From: Clostridia bacterium | GTDB taxonomy: Bacteria > Bacillota > Clostridia > Oscillospirales > CAG-272 | Assembly: GCA_017503865.1 (NCBI GenBank) | Contig: JAFVSI010000038.1 | Span: 1-41,878 of the forward strand | DNA length: 41,878 bases | Direction of reading: 5' to 3' | Shown: piece after piece, positions 18,301 to 26,168 of the stretch | Numbering within the stretch: position 1 is the first letter of the stretch | How the letters are laid out: each line of letters starts with the position of its first letter | Translations under genes and position numbers: made by a program | The notes under the pieces: model-generated | What the model saw: only the letters and a program-made list of their open reading frames with translations | Databases searched by the model: none | Told to the model about the DNA's origin: nothing

Positions 18301-20178
18301 TCGTACCATTAACTTCGCAGACGGAACAAGTCCCGCATAATCCTTTATGTTCTCCCTTGCCCAAGTGTCAAGCTCCTCGACCTCTGCCTTTCTCTTAGCA
18401 TTGGCTTCCTCTCTCTTGGTCTGCTCTGCTTGATACGTCTCTTGTGAGTAGTTGCGAAGGTATTCGTTGACTTCTTCCTTTGTCATCAGCCTTGAACGTA
18501 TATTTGTATCGAAATTGTACAGAATGTAATTATCTCCGTCTCGTGCTATACCCAAGTTACCCTCATTGAAACGAGTTGCATTTCCGCTTTTTAGCCCGAT
18601 AACTCCCTGCTTCACACTTCGTTTGCCCTTTGTTTTCTTGATCTTATCAACGAGCTTTGAATTTCTTACATACTCGTCCAAGCCTCCGTTGTTTTTGTAT
18701 TCGACAAGCTTGTCTGCAAGACCTTCCTTTGTCAGAGCTGTCCAATCCTCAATATTAAGTGCCTTCGACAATGCTTCTATTTCTTCGATAGAGCCTTTTT
18801 CTTTAAGATAAGCGAGGTCAGTCTTACTTAATATATTGCCTCTAAGGACACTGTCTGCCATAGCAGACGTGCTTGACATAGCCTTTCCCGCCAATGCCAT
18901 TGCCGACAACGTGCGAAGGGTATCGTTTGTCTTTATCGCTTCAGCAATACTATTGGGATTGCTTCGGTCAAATCCCTTTGTCAATCCCTCTGCTGTTATA
19001 GTTATGGTATTTCCGTCAAGGTCGGTATATCCGTTACCGTTGAATCTCGCTACAAAACCTTCTGCATCGTTGAGTATATTTGACGCTTCTTTACATAGCA
19101 ATGTAGCCACCTTTGATGTTACGTCTGCTCTCGAAAGGTCACCGAGCATCATTCGCTGATTTGCGGTCTTTACCTCTCCTCCTGTCTTGGCAATACTCTC
19201 GGAAAGTGCTTTATACGATGAGGATACCCTCTCGTAAAACTCCATACCCGTCTTTTGAGACTCCTCAAAGGCAGATACAATTTCTGCACTATTTATTATC
19301 TCTGCTGTTCTTCCCTCATTCACCGCTTTCGTGCCGCTTATAAGGCTTGAGGAAACGTCAACAGTAGCACCGCCGCCACTCATTATAGCACCACTCAATC
19401 CACCGACAAGCGATGCATATAATATCTCTTGTGCCGTTGCGTTCTTGGCATTGGGATCGTATGTGAATTTCTTTATGTAAGGTGTGACAAACTCCGAGAG
19501 ACCTTCCTCAAAAGCTTCTCCAAGAAAACCGTCCACAACAGCCACACCGACTCTTGATGCCATACTCTTAGTAGCACTCTTTCCGAAGTTCTTTATTACA
19601 CTTCCTACACCGCCTAAACCAAGTGCGTTGGTTACGCCCTCTATTCCGCCTTCTACAAGACCAACGCCCGTTCCGTAAAGGTATTCCTTGCCACCGAGCT
19701 GTCCTGTTTGCTCATAGGCTTCCTTTACTCCTCTGCCCGCTGCACCAAGTCCAGCTATAGTTGCCGAAACAAGTCCTACTGCCGCAGGAGCCGCAGCTCC
19801 GCCCGATGCTATTGTTATTCCAATAGCCGCCGCCATAGCGGGCAAGGACGTGCCTATACCGCTCGCAACGTCTCCCGCTATCTTCCATCCGCCTGTAGGC
19901 TGAAACCACTCGTCAGGGTGAGAATACCAATCGCCAAACCAATCGTTTGCTATCTGCTCCTCTGCCCATTCGTCAGCACCGAAGAGCTTAGCTATGCCCG
20001 ATGCGGTATAATCCCATATACCCTCGATTGAAGATACAAAGCCTACCGCTACCTTTTCTCCGAGATAGGCAAGTCCCTCTCCGAAATCCTTTTTCTCCTC
20101 AACGGGAGAAGACAAAGAGGACATTGTAGTCCCCTTTGCCGTTGTGTTTGTTCTATAAAGTTCTGCAAGTGTTGGCAT
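12301..20178 (-). CDS. Giant polyvalent virion protein (2,625 aa)
   Basis: Starts at MPTLAELYRTN after AAGGAGGCAAAT (an upstream in-frame start lacks a site). Residues ~80-290 are Gly/Ala-rich and hydrophobic, as in membrane-inserting ejection proteins. A zincin-like motif HELDH is at ~710-714, with a downstream DDETTAFYAAE supplying a possible third ligand. A 'YSL' linker precedes a folded domain (~850-1010). An ASCH-like region follows (~1265-1365; FANAILDGKKKGEVRKT). A large helical C-terminal half includes a hydrophobic stretch near 2225. This is the layout of large polyvalent proteins injected with phage DNA. It probably enters the host; enzymatic roles are inferred. Confidence 0.75.
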   Translation of the reverse strand: MPTLAELYRTNTTAKGTTMSSLSSPVEEKKDFGEGLAYLGEKVAVGFVSSIEGIWDYTASGIAKLFGADEWAEEQIANDWFGDWYSHPDEWFQPTGGWKIAGDVASGIGTSLPAMAAAIGITIASGGAAAPAAVGLVSATIAGLGAAGRGVKEAYEQTGQLGGKEYLYGTGVGLVEGGIEGVTNALGLGGVGSVIKNFGKSATKSMASRVGVAVVDGFLGEAFEEGLSEFVTPYIKKFTYDPNAKNATAQEILYASLVGGLSGAIMSGGGATVDVSSSLISGTKAVNEGRTAEIINSAEIVSAFEESQKTGMEFYERVSSSYKALSESIAKTGGEVKTANQRMMLGDLSRADVTSKVATLLCKEASNILNDAEGFVARFNGNGYTDLDGNTITITAEGLTKGFDRSNPNSIAEAIKTNDTLRTLSAMALAGKAMSSTSAMADSVLRGNILSKTDLAYLKEKGSIEEIEALSKALNIEDWTALTKEGLADKLVEYKNNGGLDEYVRNSKLVDKIKKTKGKRSVKQGVIGLKSGNATRFNEGNLGIARDGDNYILYNFDTNIRSRLMTKEEVNEYLRNYSQETYQAEQTKREEANAKRKAEVEELDTWARENIKDYAGLVPSAKLMVREVIRQARANGLSETDVKMWADMSAHSGLDVAFDKSLSKTKVKVKQKDGSVKEETKFVNAYYDEKNNRIVANPEARISQEKALFHELDHALRAFYKKKGINISLKYKKALDKIDEDTEAQIEKEYGADQAIIDDETTAFYAAEIMATKGYAKALATEQPSVIKRILSFFKEASNYKNERLSRAAKSYYKLYQKMYAEFSAANRGNNALGGVEGSKRYSLIGRTKDGRGIYRSNYPENTPKDVKQKDIVDLVQNVWSEKPIKLKLIVDGKTIPIEAKFNPELTERSDLSKIAFGNRKGTASEKRITMNLSSDLYQIAEESHHVRSKIETGKDNAAHAGVTTWHYFLTNLVYVEANGTEIECYMNIDVKQNDSGHWFYSFAIEKGSCPADVLSVVTDKSATTSTNSISQTPEKSTPSTKKDGETKLPNGARASVDIDSFDISQYNDIELLEDEYAQIQSEGLTWGAGRRNKILTKTFIKDGYDVTIAYWISDSGIVHPISRKETQYINERNKEYDIKDRKQPDRAVEEFRLGQRNNSGSIDTLRNRRKSGETNRSNNREIRPKERSDRARYTENGSDVDGSKKTRNQLINSTDEDYFKALGRNEKLKAQSMVDDASIASMGNPDGQETAIIIKDAHKKDGRVVDFANAILDGKKKGEVRKTKTLTRKWVGIAKDGKVIGRVRFGEPIVLRKGTQEYHDSLIEGTEYDIADGETKYYYPVEEIMDLRDNPRKYYHNNGIYGFYDFKETDVITRDDNGNIIPLSERFNSENPDIRYSLDIDGTKNDSNDNKAVVSKNRLAQLRANYQGEKVFYKKDILVALSEVDGISKLTKKKIGIIADRLCQGYNQRVDEQGYEKYTLVMKDKLFDELNESSMTDEEVKSLKEQLEKALKRIVSEGRPSEKTRLLQQAARESNVKYWKDEYKKLVGRNELINTLIEKAKKMRDIKLGVFSNITQLDSDKFKGSIEKLARIDFRGNLNKSGTRKIIAELRSWYTTDNTIMQYINETSPGYYNKSIAEMLDTLSMEEKDFTNQDLKMLIDVMSYFTHFVENYNKVWRNGKWLDAMSECERYIKLIEANKGINIGLFGRKFGGKLGHWYSTLFGDPMSIARRMDMYESGFFTEMIEDIRLAAEEAAVAEVEVKRDYDAFLKKNKKYLKNATEEMVTYRGVKIDKLHLIGLYMTMKRKHAHAGLAYNGFKFIHKGEKYDVSGFVDLEANLNEAQLEAEVKKQMEIIEKELSDLDKEYISILEKGYNVDLRKLKVDRDMQRLGFTNATDGYYYPIIRADKAINIDVNDVKGEIDRVTNSSFNKDTVKGAKQQLFIEDADVCYNRHAHAVCQYSYFHPVVDAFNHLFNMDISGNPNKPVSVRTASENVWEDGMDYFHKLISDVQGIPAIASEGAKFFAFLRTGYARYQLGANPKVLATQFSSLFASSSILDYDSIVRGMTLSSADVEEYCSLAMLRNYDNAAAKAQGNLDSKVGDLFVKPIGTVDKLVIGRLFGACQVQVEKNGGPKIGTKENKVKAGELLRKVILETQQNSFATERSQAMRSGSEFWRAVTMFTSDSMKVFGRVVDSTGEAAVLKAKLKAATTESERADLKSKLKDANKKVRKSITALTMTAVFMASISQAFRWLYDKDQKEDESVIETMFADTFGNLFGGLPLLKDAYSFMVNGYEMENYTYSAINDLLSSIKGLMEIGDSNQTLAAKVRKVSYALGQVYGIPVRNIFNVLYGLTKRFSPTKAYKIDNTFYKKNFQNDLYKAMEDGDGEMVGMLMGMLYNERMSDTMSESVHNELYDLFMKGYKVMPKAVASKITYNGEEIELSAEQQNSLRQSYSSSQASLNKLFSNAKYKTLSEEDKVQAIKYVYELHYDSAFEDILGIDGGKSVLLNNVFGADILALYYILTKGLESDKDKDGKTISGTKKKKMLAAIKSLGLSSEEQMLLLCAKGYSINDSDVGNLSSQLAKKRLLRYILNLKNISKENKAKLAEMCNFQVKNGKIIQKSVA

Positions 20179-20192
20179 ATTTGCCTCCTTAT

Positions 20193-22193
20193 TTATTCTT
20201 TTACTGCGCCCCCTGCGAACGTATGTTTCCAAAAACTTTCTTTATATCCTTCAGGATATCTTACATAGTCACTATCTGGCACAAAATCAACCGACATCAA
20301 TTTGTTATTGCCTAAGTATCTATAGTAAGAGGTATCGGTATTAAAGATTCCTCCAAAATTTACGCACACATACTCTCCCTCTTCGATGTCTCCATTTGTG
20401 ACCATTTCGATGATTTTATCCGTGTATTTCGCTTGCTCGGAATCCTTATCTTTGCTTCCCGCAAAATTACCAAACACAGTGGAAGGGCTGTCCTTGGATA
20501 CTTCAACGACCTTGCCTTTACTTACTTCTCCTTGCTCGAAATAGAATCCTTCGGGCAAAATTATTTGCTTGTCTGCCGTGTCTTCGACGGATATCTTCTT
20601 AAACAATCCAGTGTCGAGATATTCGTAGCAGTCACCGCGCCATTGATCATGGCCATAATTAACGTAAACAACGTATCCTTTTTTAATTTCTACCTGCTTT
20701 CCGTCTCCCTGACGGTAACCCTTGATTTTTCCCTCAACCATAGCCTTTATTGATTCAATGAGCTCGGTCTGCTTTTCTCCATCGTCGAAGTTTCCAAACG
20801 AATGTATATTGAAATCATCCGAATAGATGCTTACATATCCTTCCTCGTACCGCATCTTGTACGTTCCTTCGATCTCACGCCAAGTCTCTTCGTCTATAAG
20901 TCCATCCTTACTAAGCATTTGTGCCTTTTTGTATGCAACGCTTGCGGTTACCGCACTCTTTTCCGTCTGCACTCCATTGCTGTCGGTTTCGTAAAGCACA
21001 TCGTTCTTCGCCGCCGCACTTATTGCCTTGATTACGCTACTCTTAGACGCACCAAACGCTCCGTTTTCAATCTCGGTCTTCAACACACCTATTTGTGCGT
21101 CATTGCCGTATATATCGGGCATTGATCTTCCGACAAGGTTTGCGTATTCCGCTTTTCCCGTTTCGGTGTCCAACGAAAGCTTTTGCACCGTTACGCCTTC
21201 TTTTGCCGCCAAGACAAAGTTTCCTTGAGCATAATATTCTGTGCCTTTTTCCTCTGCTTTTTGAACATCAGCATCGGTTATCTTTGCAACACTTCCGTTT
21301 TCCTCCCCTATTTCGTTCAAAGCACCGTAATAAGTCTTGTAAGCCTCTGACCTTGCCTGAGAATAAATCTTGTCAGCCTCTGACCTTGCCTGAAAATAAA
21401 CCTTGTCCGCATCTGCCTTTGCTTGAGAGTAAGCCTTATCTGCATCAAGTCTTGCAATAGCTTCTTGGTAGAGTGCTTGTCTCTTAATGTCGGTTGCTTG
21501 TGCATTAGCACTCTGCCTTGCCGCCATTCCAGCGGCATAAGCTTGGCTGTTAAGGTAATCACTGTACCCGCTTACTTGAAGTCCCATTCTGCCCACTTGC
21601 TCGGCATTCGCACCGTATGTAGCCTTCTGCTGTTCTGCCATTGTAGAGGCATCTACAACACCCCTCTTGCGTTGTATCTCGGCAAGGGCTTCCGCTTCTT
21701 GTCTTTCCTTTAAAGCTTGAGCATACGATGCACCTCGAAGGCTCTCCGCATTGGAATAGGCACTACCAAGATACTGTTCCGCATTGGAGTAGGCTTTATC
21801 ACGATACTGTTCGTCATTGTTAAAGGCTCTATCACGATACTGGTCAAGATAGGCTTTAAGAGATGCATAAGTATCTCCGTTGGTATTAGTATTTGAGGCA
21901 TTATCTCCGTTGGTATTAGTATTTGAGGCATTATCTCCGTTGGTATTAGTATTTGAGGCATTATCTCCATTGGTACCAGGATTTGTGGTATCATCATACC
22001 TCACCCCGTGAAGGATTTGTTTATTGCCAACCTTATTGGTTTTACGATAGGTATTTATTACCTCATATACGTTTTTATTCGGGTCCTCCAATAAGTAATA
22101 TGCGGTTGCCACTGCATCTCCTTCCTCTTTTGTATCAAAATCGAAGTTTATACCTTCTATTGTTTTAGTGTAGACGTCCTTTTTTTCGCTCAT
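20193..22193 (-). CDS. Repeat-rich internal virion protein
   Basis: 666 residues. Residues ~75-107 hold three perfect copies of a ten-residue unit, DNASNTNTNG. Next come Tyr/Ala-rich heptad-like repeats (QYRDKAYSNAEQYLGSAYSN; QARSEADKIYSQARSEA) forming a long helix to ~300. The C-terminal part contains two related modules, each beginning FGNF and ending in a YPEGY/LPEGF motif. The start overlaps the portal stop (ATGA). Between portal and the giant protein, it is probably an internal head or ejection protein; the family is not recognised. Confidence 0.65.
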   Translation of the reverse strand: MSEKKDVYTKTIEGINFDFDTKEEGDAVATAYYLLEDPNKNVYEVINTYRKTNKVGNKQILHGVRYDDTTNPGTNGDNASNTNTNGDNASNTNTNGDNASNTNTNGDTYASLKAYLDQYRDRAFNNDEQYRDKAYSNAEQYLGSAYSNAESLRGASYAQALKERQEAEALAEIQRKRGVVDASTMAEQQKATYGANAEQVGRMGLQVSGYSDYLNSQAYAAGMAARQSANAQATDIKRQALYQEAIARLDADKAYSQAKADADKVYFQARSEADKIYSQARSEAYKTYYGALNEIGEENGSVAKITDADVQKAEEKGTEYYAQGNFVLAAKEGVTVQKLSLDTETGKAEYANLVGRSMPDIYGNDAQIGVLKTEIENGAFGASKSSVIKAISAAAKNDVLYETDSNGVQTEKSAVTASVAYKKAQMLSKDGLIDEETWREIEGTYKMRYEEGYVSIYSDDFNIHSFGNFDDGEKQTELIESIKAMVEGKIKGYRQGDGKQVEIKKGYVVYVNYGHDQWRGDCYEYLDTGLFKKISVEDTADKQIILPEGFYFEQGEVSKGKVVEVSKDSPSTVFGNFAGSKDKDSEQAKYTDKIIEMVTNGDIEEGEYVCVNFGGIFNTDTSYYRYLGNNKLMSVDFVPDSDYVRYPEGYKESFWKHTFAGGAVKE
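21871..21975. repeat. 30-base in-frame tandem repeat within the virion gene
   Basis: About 3.5 copies of a 30-base unit; two consecutive full copies are identical (21901-21930 and 21931-21960), with a near-identical copy before and a partial one after. They encode DNASNTNTNG repeats, so they are coding and not a CRISPR array. Perfect DNA identity suggests recent expansion by slippage or recombination. Confidence 0.85.
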
Positions 22194-24133
22194 TTAACAG
22201 TTCCTCCCGCTTTCTTAATCTCGTCTTGCAGATATCCCGCATATCCTGCAACATTCTCTACCTCGCCCTCGAGGTTGGCAATCTGCTGTTGCATTTGTGC
22301 CATCTGCTGCATCTGTGCTATCTCTTCCTTAATACGTTCCACGTTATCTCTCGCCCAGGGATAATGTGCCTTCTCCATATTCTGCCAGAATATAAGTCTT
22401 GTTTGAGGCTGTGCAGGGTCTCCGTAGGCTCCCTGCTGAAAGTTCATTCTATTCTCCTGCCACAAGGTCTCACGTGATTTTTCCAAGTCAATAGTTGCAT
22501 CGGTACTAAACAAATATTGGTCGTTATAGTACCATTCTCCCGCACTATCTCTCTCAATAAAGTCGTAACGGTTAAACATTATATTCTGATAATTGCCGTG
22601 TGCATCTCTATACGTAGCAGGGCGAGGCTCGTCCGCATAGGCAAGATAATACTGAAAGATAATCTGGTCTATCTCGGCATAAGCGGCGTTCTTCATTTGT
22701 CGCTTAGAGTCAAGTCTGCCTGCTGCCTGCTGTATCTGAAGCATCTTTGCTTTTCCCGATTGTGCAGAACCGTCATACTGACCCTGGAAGGAATCTGTTA
22801 TACCGAGTATTCTTTTAGCCTGGTCGTACATACGCTCTGCTTCGGCTATATCACGTGAAATATCGACCTGCAAATCGATTCTTCCAAACTGATTAAAGTT
22901 ACTGGGATTCGCCTTAAATACCTTCTTAAAAATGCTATTATCAAGGTCACCTGTAAAGCTTTCGGGAACAATAGGATATACTCCGCTTCCCATAACTTTT
23001 TGAATTATGCGGCTCTCTATCTTATTTATTGCCTGTTGCTGTGGGCGAATAAATTCACAGTCCGACTGACCGAAGAGATTATTTTCCTCGCTCGTATTCT
23101 TGCGTATGACGATAGGGAGAACGCTCATTTTAAAGTATGGAAGCTTTGTTTGTTCAAGCACAGGTACTTCTACCGGCATAGTTGCGGGAAGACCAAGCTC
23201 ATCAAATGCCATACTTCCATCCGGATTATTAGCCTGTATCTGCTTTGTTTCAGTAACATATACCCCGTCTTTTATCTTTGGTGACATTGCGGGGATAACA
23301 GATCCGTCCGAAAGCTTTATATCTCTCTTTATTTCCTCGAACTCTTCGTTTTGAAGTTCAAATTTAGGCTTGTCGCAATTGCAAAGGCCCTCACGTTTGC
23401 CGCACTTCTTGCATACCTTTCTCTTTCTTGAATAATAATCATCAATATCGAGAAGTTCTGTATCGGCTGACCAAACGTACTGACAGATTTTGTCCTCATC
23501 ATTCTTGTAGTAACAAACGTATAGTGTAGCCGTCTTATCATCGGCGGTTTCACTTGATTCTGCTTCATCGGCGACCTCGGGAGTTACGCCGTATCTGCGT
23601 TCTATATCTTCCTTGGTTGTATCAAAGGTTACAAAGCAGTACTCCATCTCCTGAACATCATATATGTAAGGCTGTCCTGTGAACTTCTGCGGACTGAGAC
23701 AATTTACCTTTATGTCACCTATTGTGTGATGTGTCATTATTGAGTTATCCCACTCTACAAGCCATACACTACCGCCATAGATAGGGTTATATCGCTCGTC
23801 TATATCATTCATCTTTTCAAAAGGTAGCTCGTTGCGCTTGTTAAGTAAAAGTGTTTCAATGCTCTTGGCATTTCTTTCGTTCTTTTCACTGAATATCTTC
23901 GGTGAAACAGCGGGTGTAGGAATGTAGCTTGTAACCTGCGATTCTACAAGCTCATAGGTAACGTTTCTTCCTTGAGTTGCTTTCACATCAGAGCCATCAA
24001 TCTCAAGGTCACCCTTATACTGTTTAAAGTTCTTTTCAAGCTGCTCATAAAGTGAATCTGCGGTCGCTCTTGCCTCATCGTAAAGGTCTTGAAAGAAGGC
24101 AAGTTTTCCGCCGTTTTTAGTATCAATATTCAT
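22190..24133 (-). CDS. Portal protein (P22-like podovirus type)
   Basis: 647 residues. It lies directly after the large terminase (ATGA overlap) and has the portal pattern of short-tailed phages: N-terminal helices (DLYDEARATADSLYEQLEKN), MNDIDERYNPIYGGSVWLVEWD, and a C-terminal helical barrel region with IAQMQQMAQMQQQIANLEGE. An unusual Cys cluster, CKKCGKREGLCNC, lies near residue 244. The dodecameric portal forms the DNA entry channel and contacts the terminase. Confidence 0.85.
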   Translation of the reverse strand: MNIDTKNGGKLAFFQDLYDEARATADSLYEQLEKNFKQYKGDLEIDGSDVKATQGRNVTYELVESQVTSYIPTPAVSPKIFSEKNERNAKSIETLLLNKRNELPFEKMNDIDERYNPIYGGSVWLVEWDNSIMTHHTIGDIKVNCLSPQKFTGQPYIYDVQEMEYCFVTFDTTKEDIERRYGVTPEVADEAESSETADDKTATLYVCYYKNDEDKICQYVWSADTELLDIDDYYSRKRKVCKKCGKREGLCNCDKPKFELQNEEFEEIKRDIKLSDGSVIPAMSPKIKDGVYVTETKQIQANNPDGSMAFDELGLPATMPVEVPVLEQTKLPYFKMSVLPIVIRKNTSEENNLFGQSDCEFIRPQQQAINKIESRIIQKVMGSGVYPIVPESFTGDLDNSIFKKVFKANPSNFNQFGRIDLQVDISRDIAEAERMYDQAKRILGITDSFQGQYDGSAQSGKAKMLQIQQAAGRLDSKRQMKNAAYAEIDQIIFQYYLAYADEPRPATYRDAHGNYQNIMFNRYDFIERDSAGEWYYNDQYLFSTDATIDLEKSRETLWQENRMNFQQGAYGDPAQPQTRLIFWQNMEKAHYPWARDNVERIKEEIAQMQQMAQMQQQIANLEGEVENVAGYAGYLQDEIKKAGGTVK

Positions 24134-25497
24134 ATTTCGGGGGGTCCTCCGTATTTCTTTATTATTATTTGTCTTTCTTCTTCAGTTGCATTAAAATAGT
24201 CCTCAAGAACATCTGCTCGGTATTTCACTCGCTTTATAATTTGATTGTTCTCGGGAGATACCCAATATATAGCAAAGTAACGCAGTGCATCGGGACTGTG
24301 TGTTATATCGTGTGGCTCATTCATAGTATCAGTTGGACGTTTTGGATCTCGCAACAACTCGGGCAAGTTTTTTATTAAACGAGTGCAAGTTTTGAATATG
24401 TGGAGCCTACTATTACCTTCTAAATCTTGTCTCAAAAGCTCCTTGATAGCAAGCCAACCCGCTTCTCTATCGTTGTTTGATTTTGTCAAAGTAAGTCCTG
24501 CTTCTTGAAACAACAAAGCCTTGCTTTTTCCCGTTTCTTGCGAGCGGTTCCAAAGATCAGGCGGAGCAAGTACACAATATATATTCTCATCGGCAGTTCG
24601 CATACCGTTAATTGCCTCAGCGGCTGCACTTATCGGCAAATCACTTTGGCAAAGCTCCTTATATACGTAACAATTCATTGAATTATCTACAGCAATCCAA
24701 TATGCCGCAAGCATATCAAGACCATAGTCAATACTGATATAACGCCGCCATTCTTTAGGTATAATAAACGGTTCACAGGTGTGTATCTCTCGTCTGAATT
24801 CAGCAAAATACTGACCTTCCGCAACATCCCACGAGCCGTATCTCCAACGCTCTTTCATTCCTTCGGGCAGGGAGTCGAGCTGTTTAACGTAGTCGGGGTT
24901 TTTTCGCATAAGTATCTCGTTATCATCAACGAGCGACTGTATAAACATAAAATCGTCGGGATTCTCTCCCGGCAAGTAATCTCTGCTTACAAATAAACGC
25001 TTTACCCAAAGAAATCCAATGCCGTCAGGATTGCAGGTAAGGTACATTCTTTTCGGAAAATCATTTGCTCCACGAAGACAAGCTTTAAGAACGTGAAATA
25101 CAAGCTCTGAAAACTGTGTAGCTTCTTCAAGAAAAATAACGTCATATTCCTGACCTTGATACTGTAAAGCATCACTGTCATTTGCAAAATATGAACACTT
25201 TATTCGAGAACCGTTTCTAAAACAGAAGGCTTTATCCGTCTCCTTATATGGTGCAAGTTCAGAAGGAAGCTCAGCACGCAGAGGAAGTATATGGTTATCC
25301 CTTAGATCCGTATAGGTCTTACGGATTATAAGAATCTTTATTCCTTCCCATTTTAGAGCTAACCGCTTTGCCTTTTCTCGAACGGACCAAGATTTTCCAC
25401 CGCCTCTTGCACCACCAAAAGCAACGTACCTGGCGGTAGCCATCATAAATTCCTTTTGCTTGGGCTGAGGTTTTCCGAGAACCACCGGAACAGTCAT
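24130..25497 (-). CDS. terL: Terminase large subunit
   Basis: 455 residues. N-terminal ATPase with a Walker A-type loop (GGARGGGKS, ~30-38), Walker B (DVIFLEEAT), and a coupling-type TCNPDG segment. The C-terminal nuclease begins with an RRYISIDYG strand carrying the first acidic residue, with later acidic positions such as SPDALRYFA. It packages DNA into the procapsid by ATP hydrolysis and cuts the concatemer. It overlaps the small subunit by one base and the portal by four. Confidence 0.95.
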   Translation of the reverse strand: MTVPVVLGKPQPKQKEFMMATARYVAFGGARGGGKSWSVREKAKRLALKWEGIKILIIRKTYTDLRDNHILPLRAELPSELAPYKETDKAFCFRNGSRIKCSYFANDSDALQYQGQEYDVIFLEEATQFSELVFHVLKACLRGANDFPKRMYLTCNPDGIGFLWVKRLFVSRDYLPGENPDDFMFIQSLVDDNEILMRKNPDYVKQLDSLPEGMKERWRYGSWDVAEGQYFAEFRREIHTCEPFIIPKEWRRYISIDYGLDMLAAYWIAVDNSMNCYVYKELCQSDLPISAAAEAINGMRTADENIYCVLAPPDLWNRSQETGKSKALLFQEAGLTLTKSNNDREAGWLAIKELLRQDLEGNSRLHIFKTCTRLIKNLPELLRDPKRPTDTMNEPHDITHSPDALRYFAIYWVSPENNQIIKRVKYRADVLEDYFNATEEERQIIIKKYGGPPEI

Positions 25498-26018
25498 CAG
25501 TTACTCTCCTCGTCTATCTCATCGGGAAGTGATACATTAAACGTTACCTCGCTCTTATTCTCTACCTTTTCGGTCATACCGTGCTCGTTTACTGCAAGTA
25601 ACTTTGCAAACATCGGATTATACATCCCTCTCAACGTATTTTGAATAAGAGTTATCTTCTGCATCTCTTTCGCACGCACATAAGCATTCGCAAAACGGCG
25701 GCTCTGATCACGCCAATTAAGTAGTGTGTTTACGGTTACACCGAGCTTTGCCGCAAACCCTTCGAACGTAGGATAGTCGTTAGCTATAACCACAGGTGTA
25801 CGTTTTATCAATTTTCCATCGCCGTTAAATACTTCACGGTACTCTATTCTCGTAGAAGGTTGATTAAAGTACTCTATAAGCTCGTCCGCATATTTTTCGT
25901 GATACTTACAAGCAGCGGCATTTTCCTTTTGAAAACGAGTTTCCTCGCCTATTTTATTATCTTTTGTAAATCTTCCCCTCTCGTCTCGCCCGGGAGATTT
26001 TTTCTTTTCTTGGCTCAT
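25497..26018 (-). CDS. terS: Terminase small subunit
   Basis: 173 residues. A charged N-terminus, a central HTH-like region (FEGFAAKLGVTVNTLLNWRD), a helical oligomerisation segment and a C-terminal acidic tail (SLPDEIDEESN). It lies immediately upstream of terL, is expressed after the box promoter/hairpin leader (26035-26157), and has AGAAAGGAGATAACAA before ATG. It should recognise the packaging site and activate the large subunit. Confidence 0.85.
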   Translation of the reverse strand: MSQEKKKSPGRDERGRFTKDNKIGEETRFQKENAAACKYHEKYADELIEYFNQPSTRIEYREVFNGDGKLIKRTPVVIANDYPTFEGFAAKLGVTVNTLLNWRDQSRRFANAYVRAKEMQKITLIQNTLRGMYNPMFAKLLAVNEHGMTEKVENKSEVTFNVSLPDEIDEESN

Positions 26019-26034
26019 TTGTTATCTCCTTTCT

Positions 26035-26082
26035 AAAAAACAAAAGAGCCACGGATACCGTCTCTTCGGTATCTATGGCTCT
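26035..26082 (-). terminator. Terminator-like leader hairpin, copy A
   Basis: On the minus strand, a 16-base arm AGAGCCATAGATACCG, loop AAGAGA, and arm CGGTATCCGTGGCTCT, followed by TTTGTTTTTT. The 5' arm is identical to copy B at 11988-12025. It sits between the box promoter (26117-26157) and terS, so transcripts must pass it. Upstream, AGCCACG matches the 3' arm's CGTGGCT better than the terminator's own 5' arm does, allowing a competing antiterminator fold. Confidence 0.75.
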
Positions 26083-26116
26083 CAGCTCGTGGCTATATGG
26101 CACTGTAATTATTTTA

Positions 26117-26157
26117 AGTATAACACAAATTTAGGTCTAATTTGTCGCCATTAATTA
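26117..26157 (-). promoter_or_regulatory. Box promoter A, upstream of the terminase/structural operon
   Basis: The 29-base box (26129-26157; minus TTAATGGCGACAAATTAGAC then CTAAAT) is 6 bases upstream of TATACT (26117-26122), with the same geometry as at 12258 and 36356. It is the probable start of the packaging/structural operon. The surrounding 150-base gap (26019-26168) holds this promoter and the leader hairpin and no gene. Confidence 0.7.
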
Positions 26158-26168
26158 CCCTGTAACTT

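Noticed and set aside
21871-21975. Possible CRISPR array from short regular repeats
   Set aside because: The repeats are directly adjacent without spacers and encode an in-frame protein repeat, so they are a coding tandem repeat.
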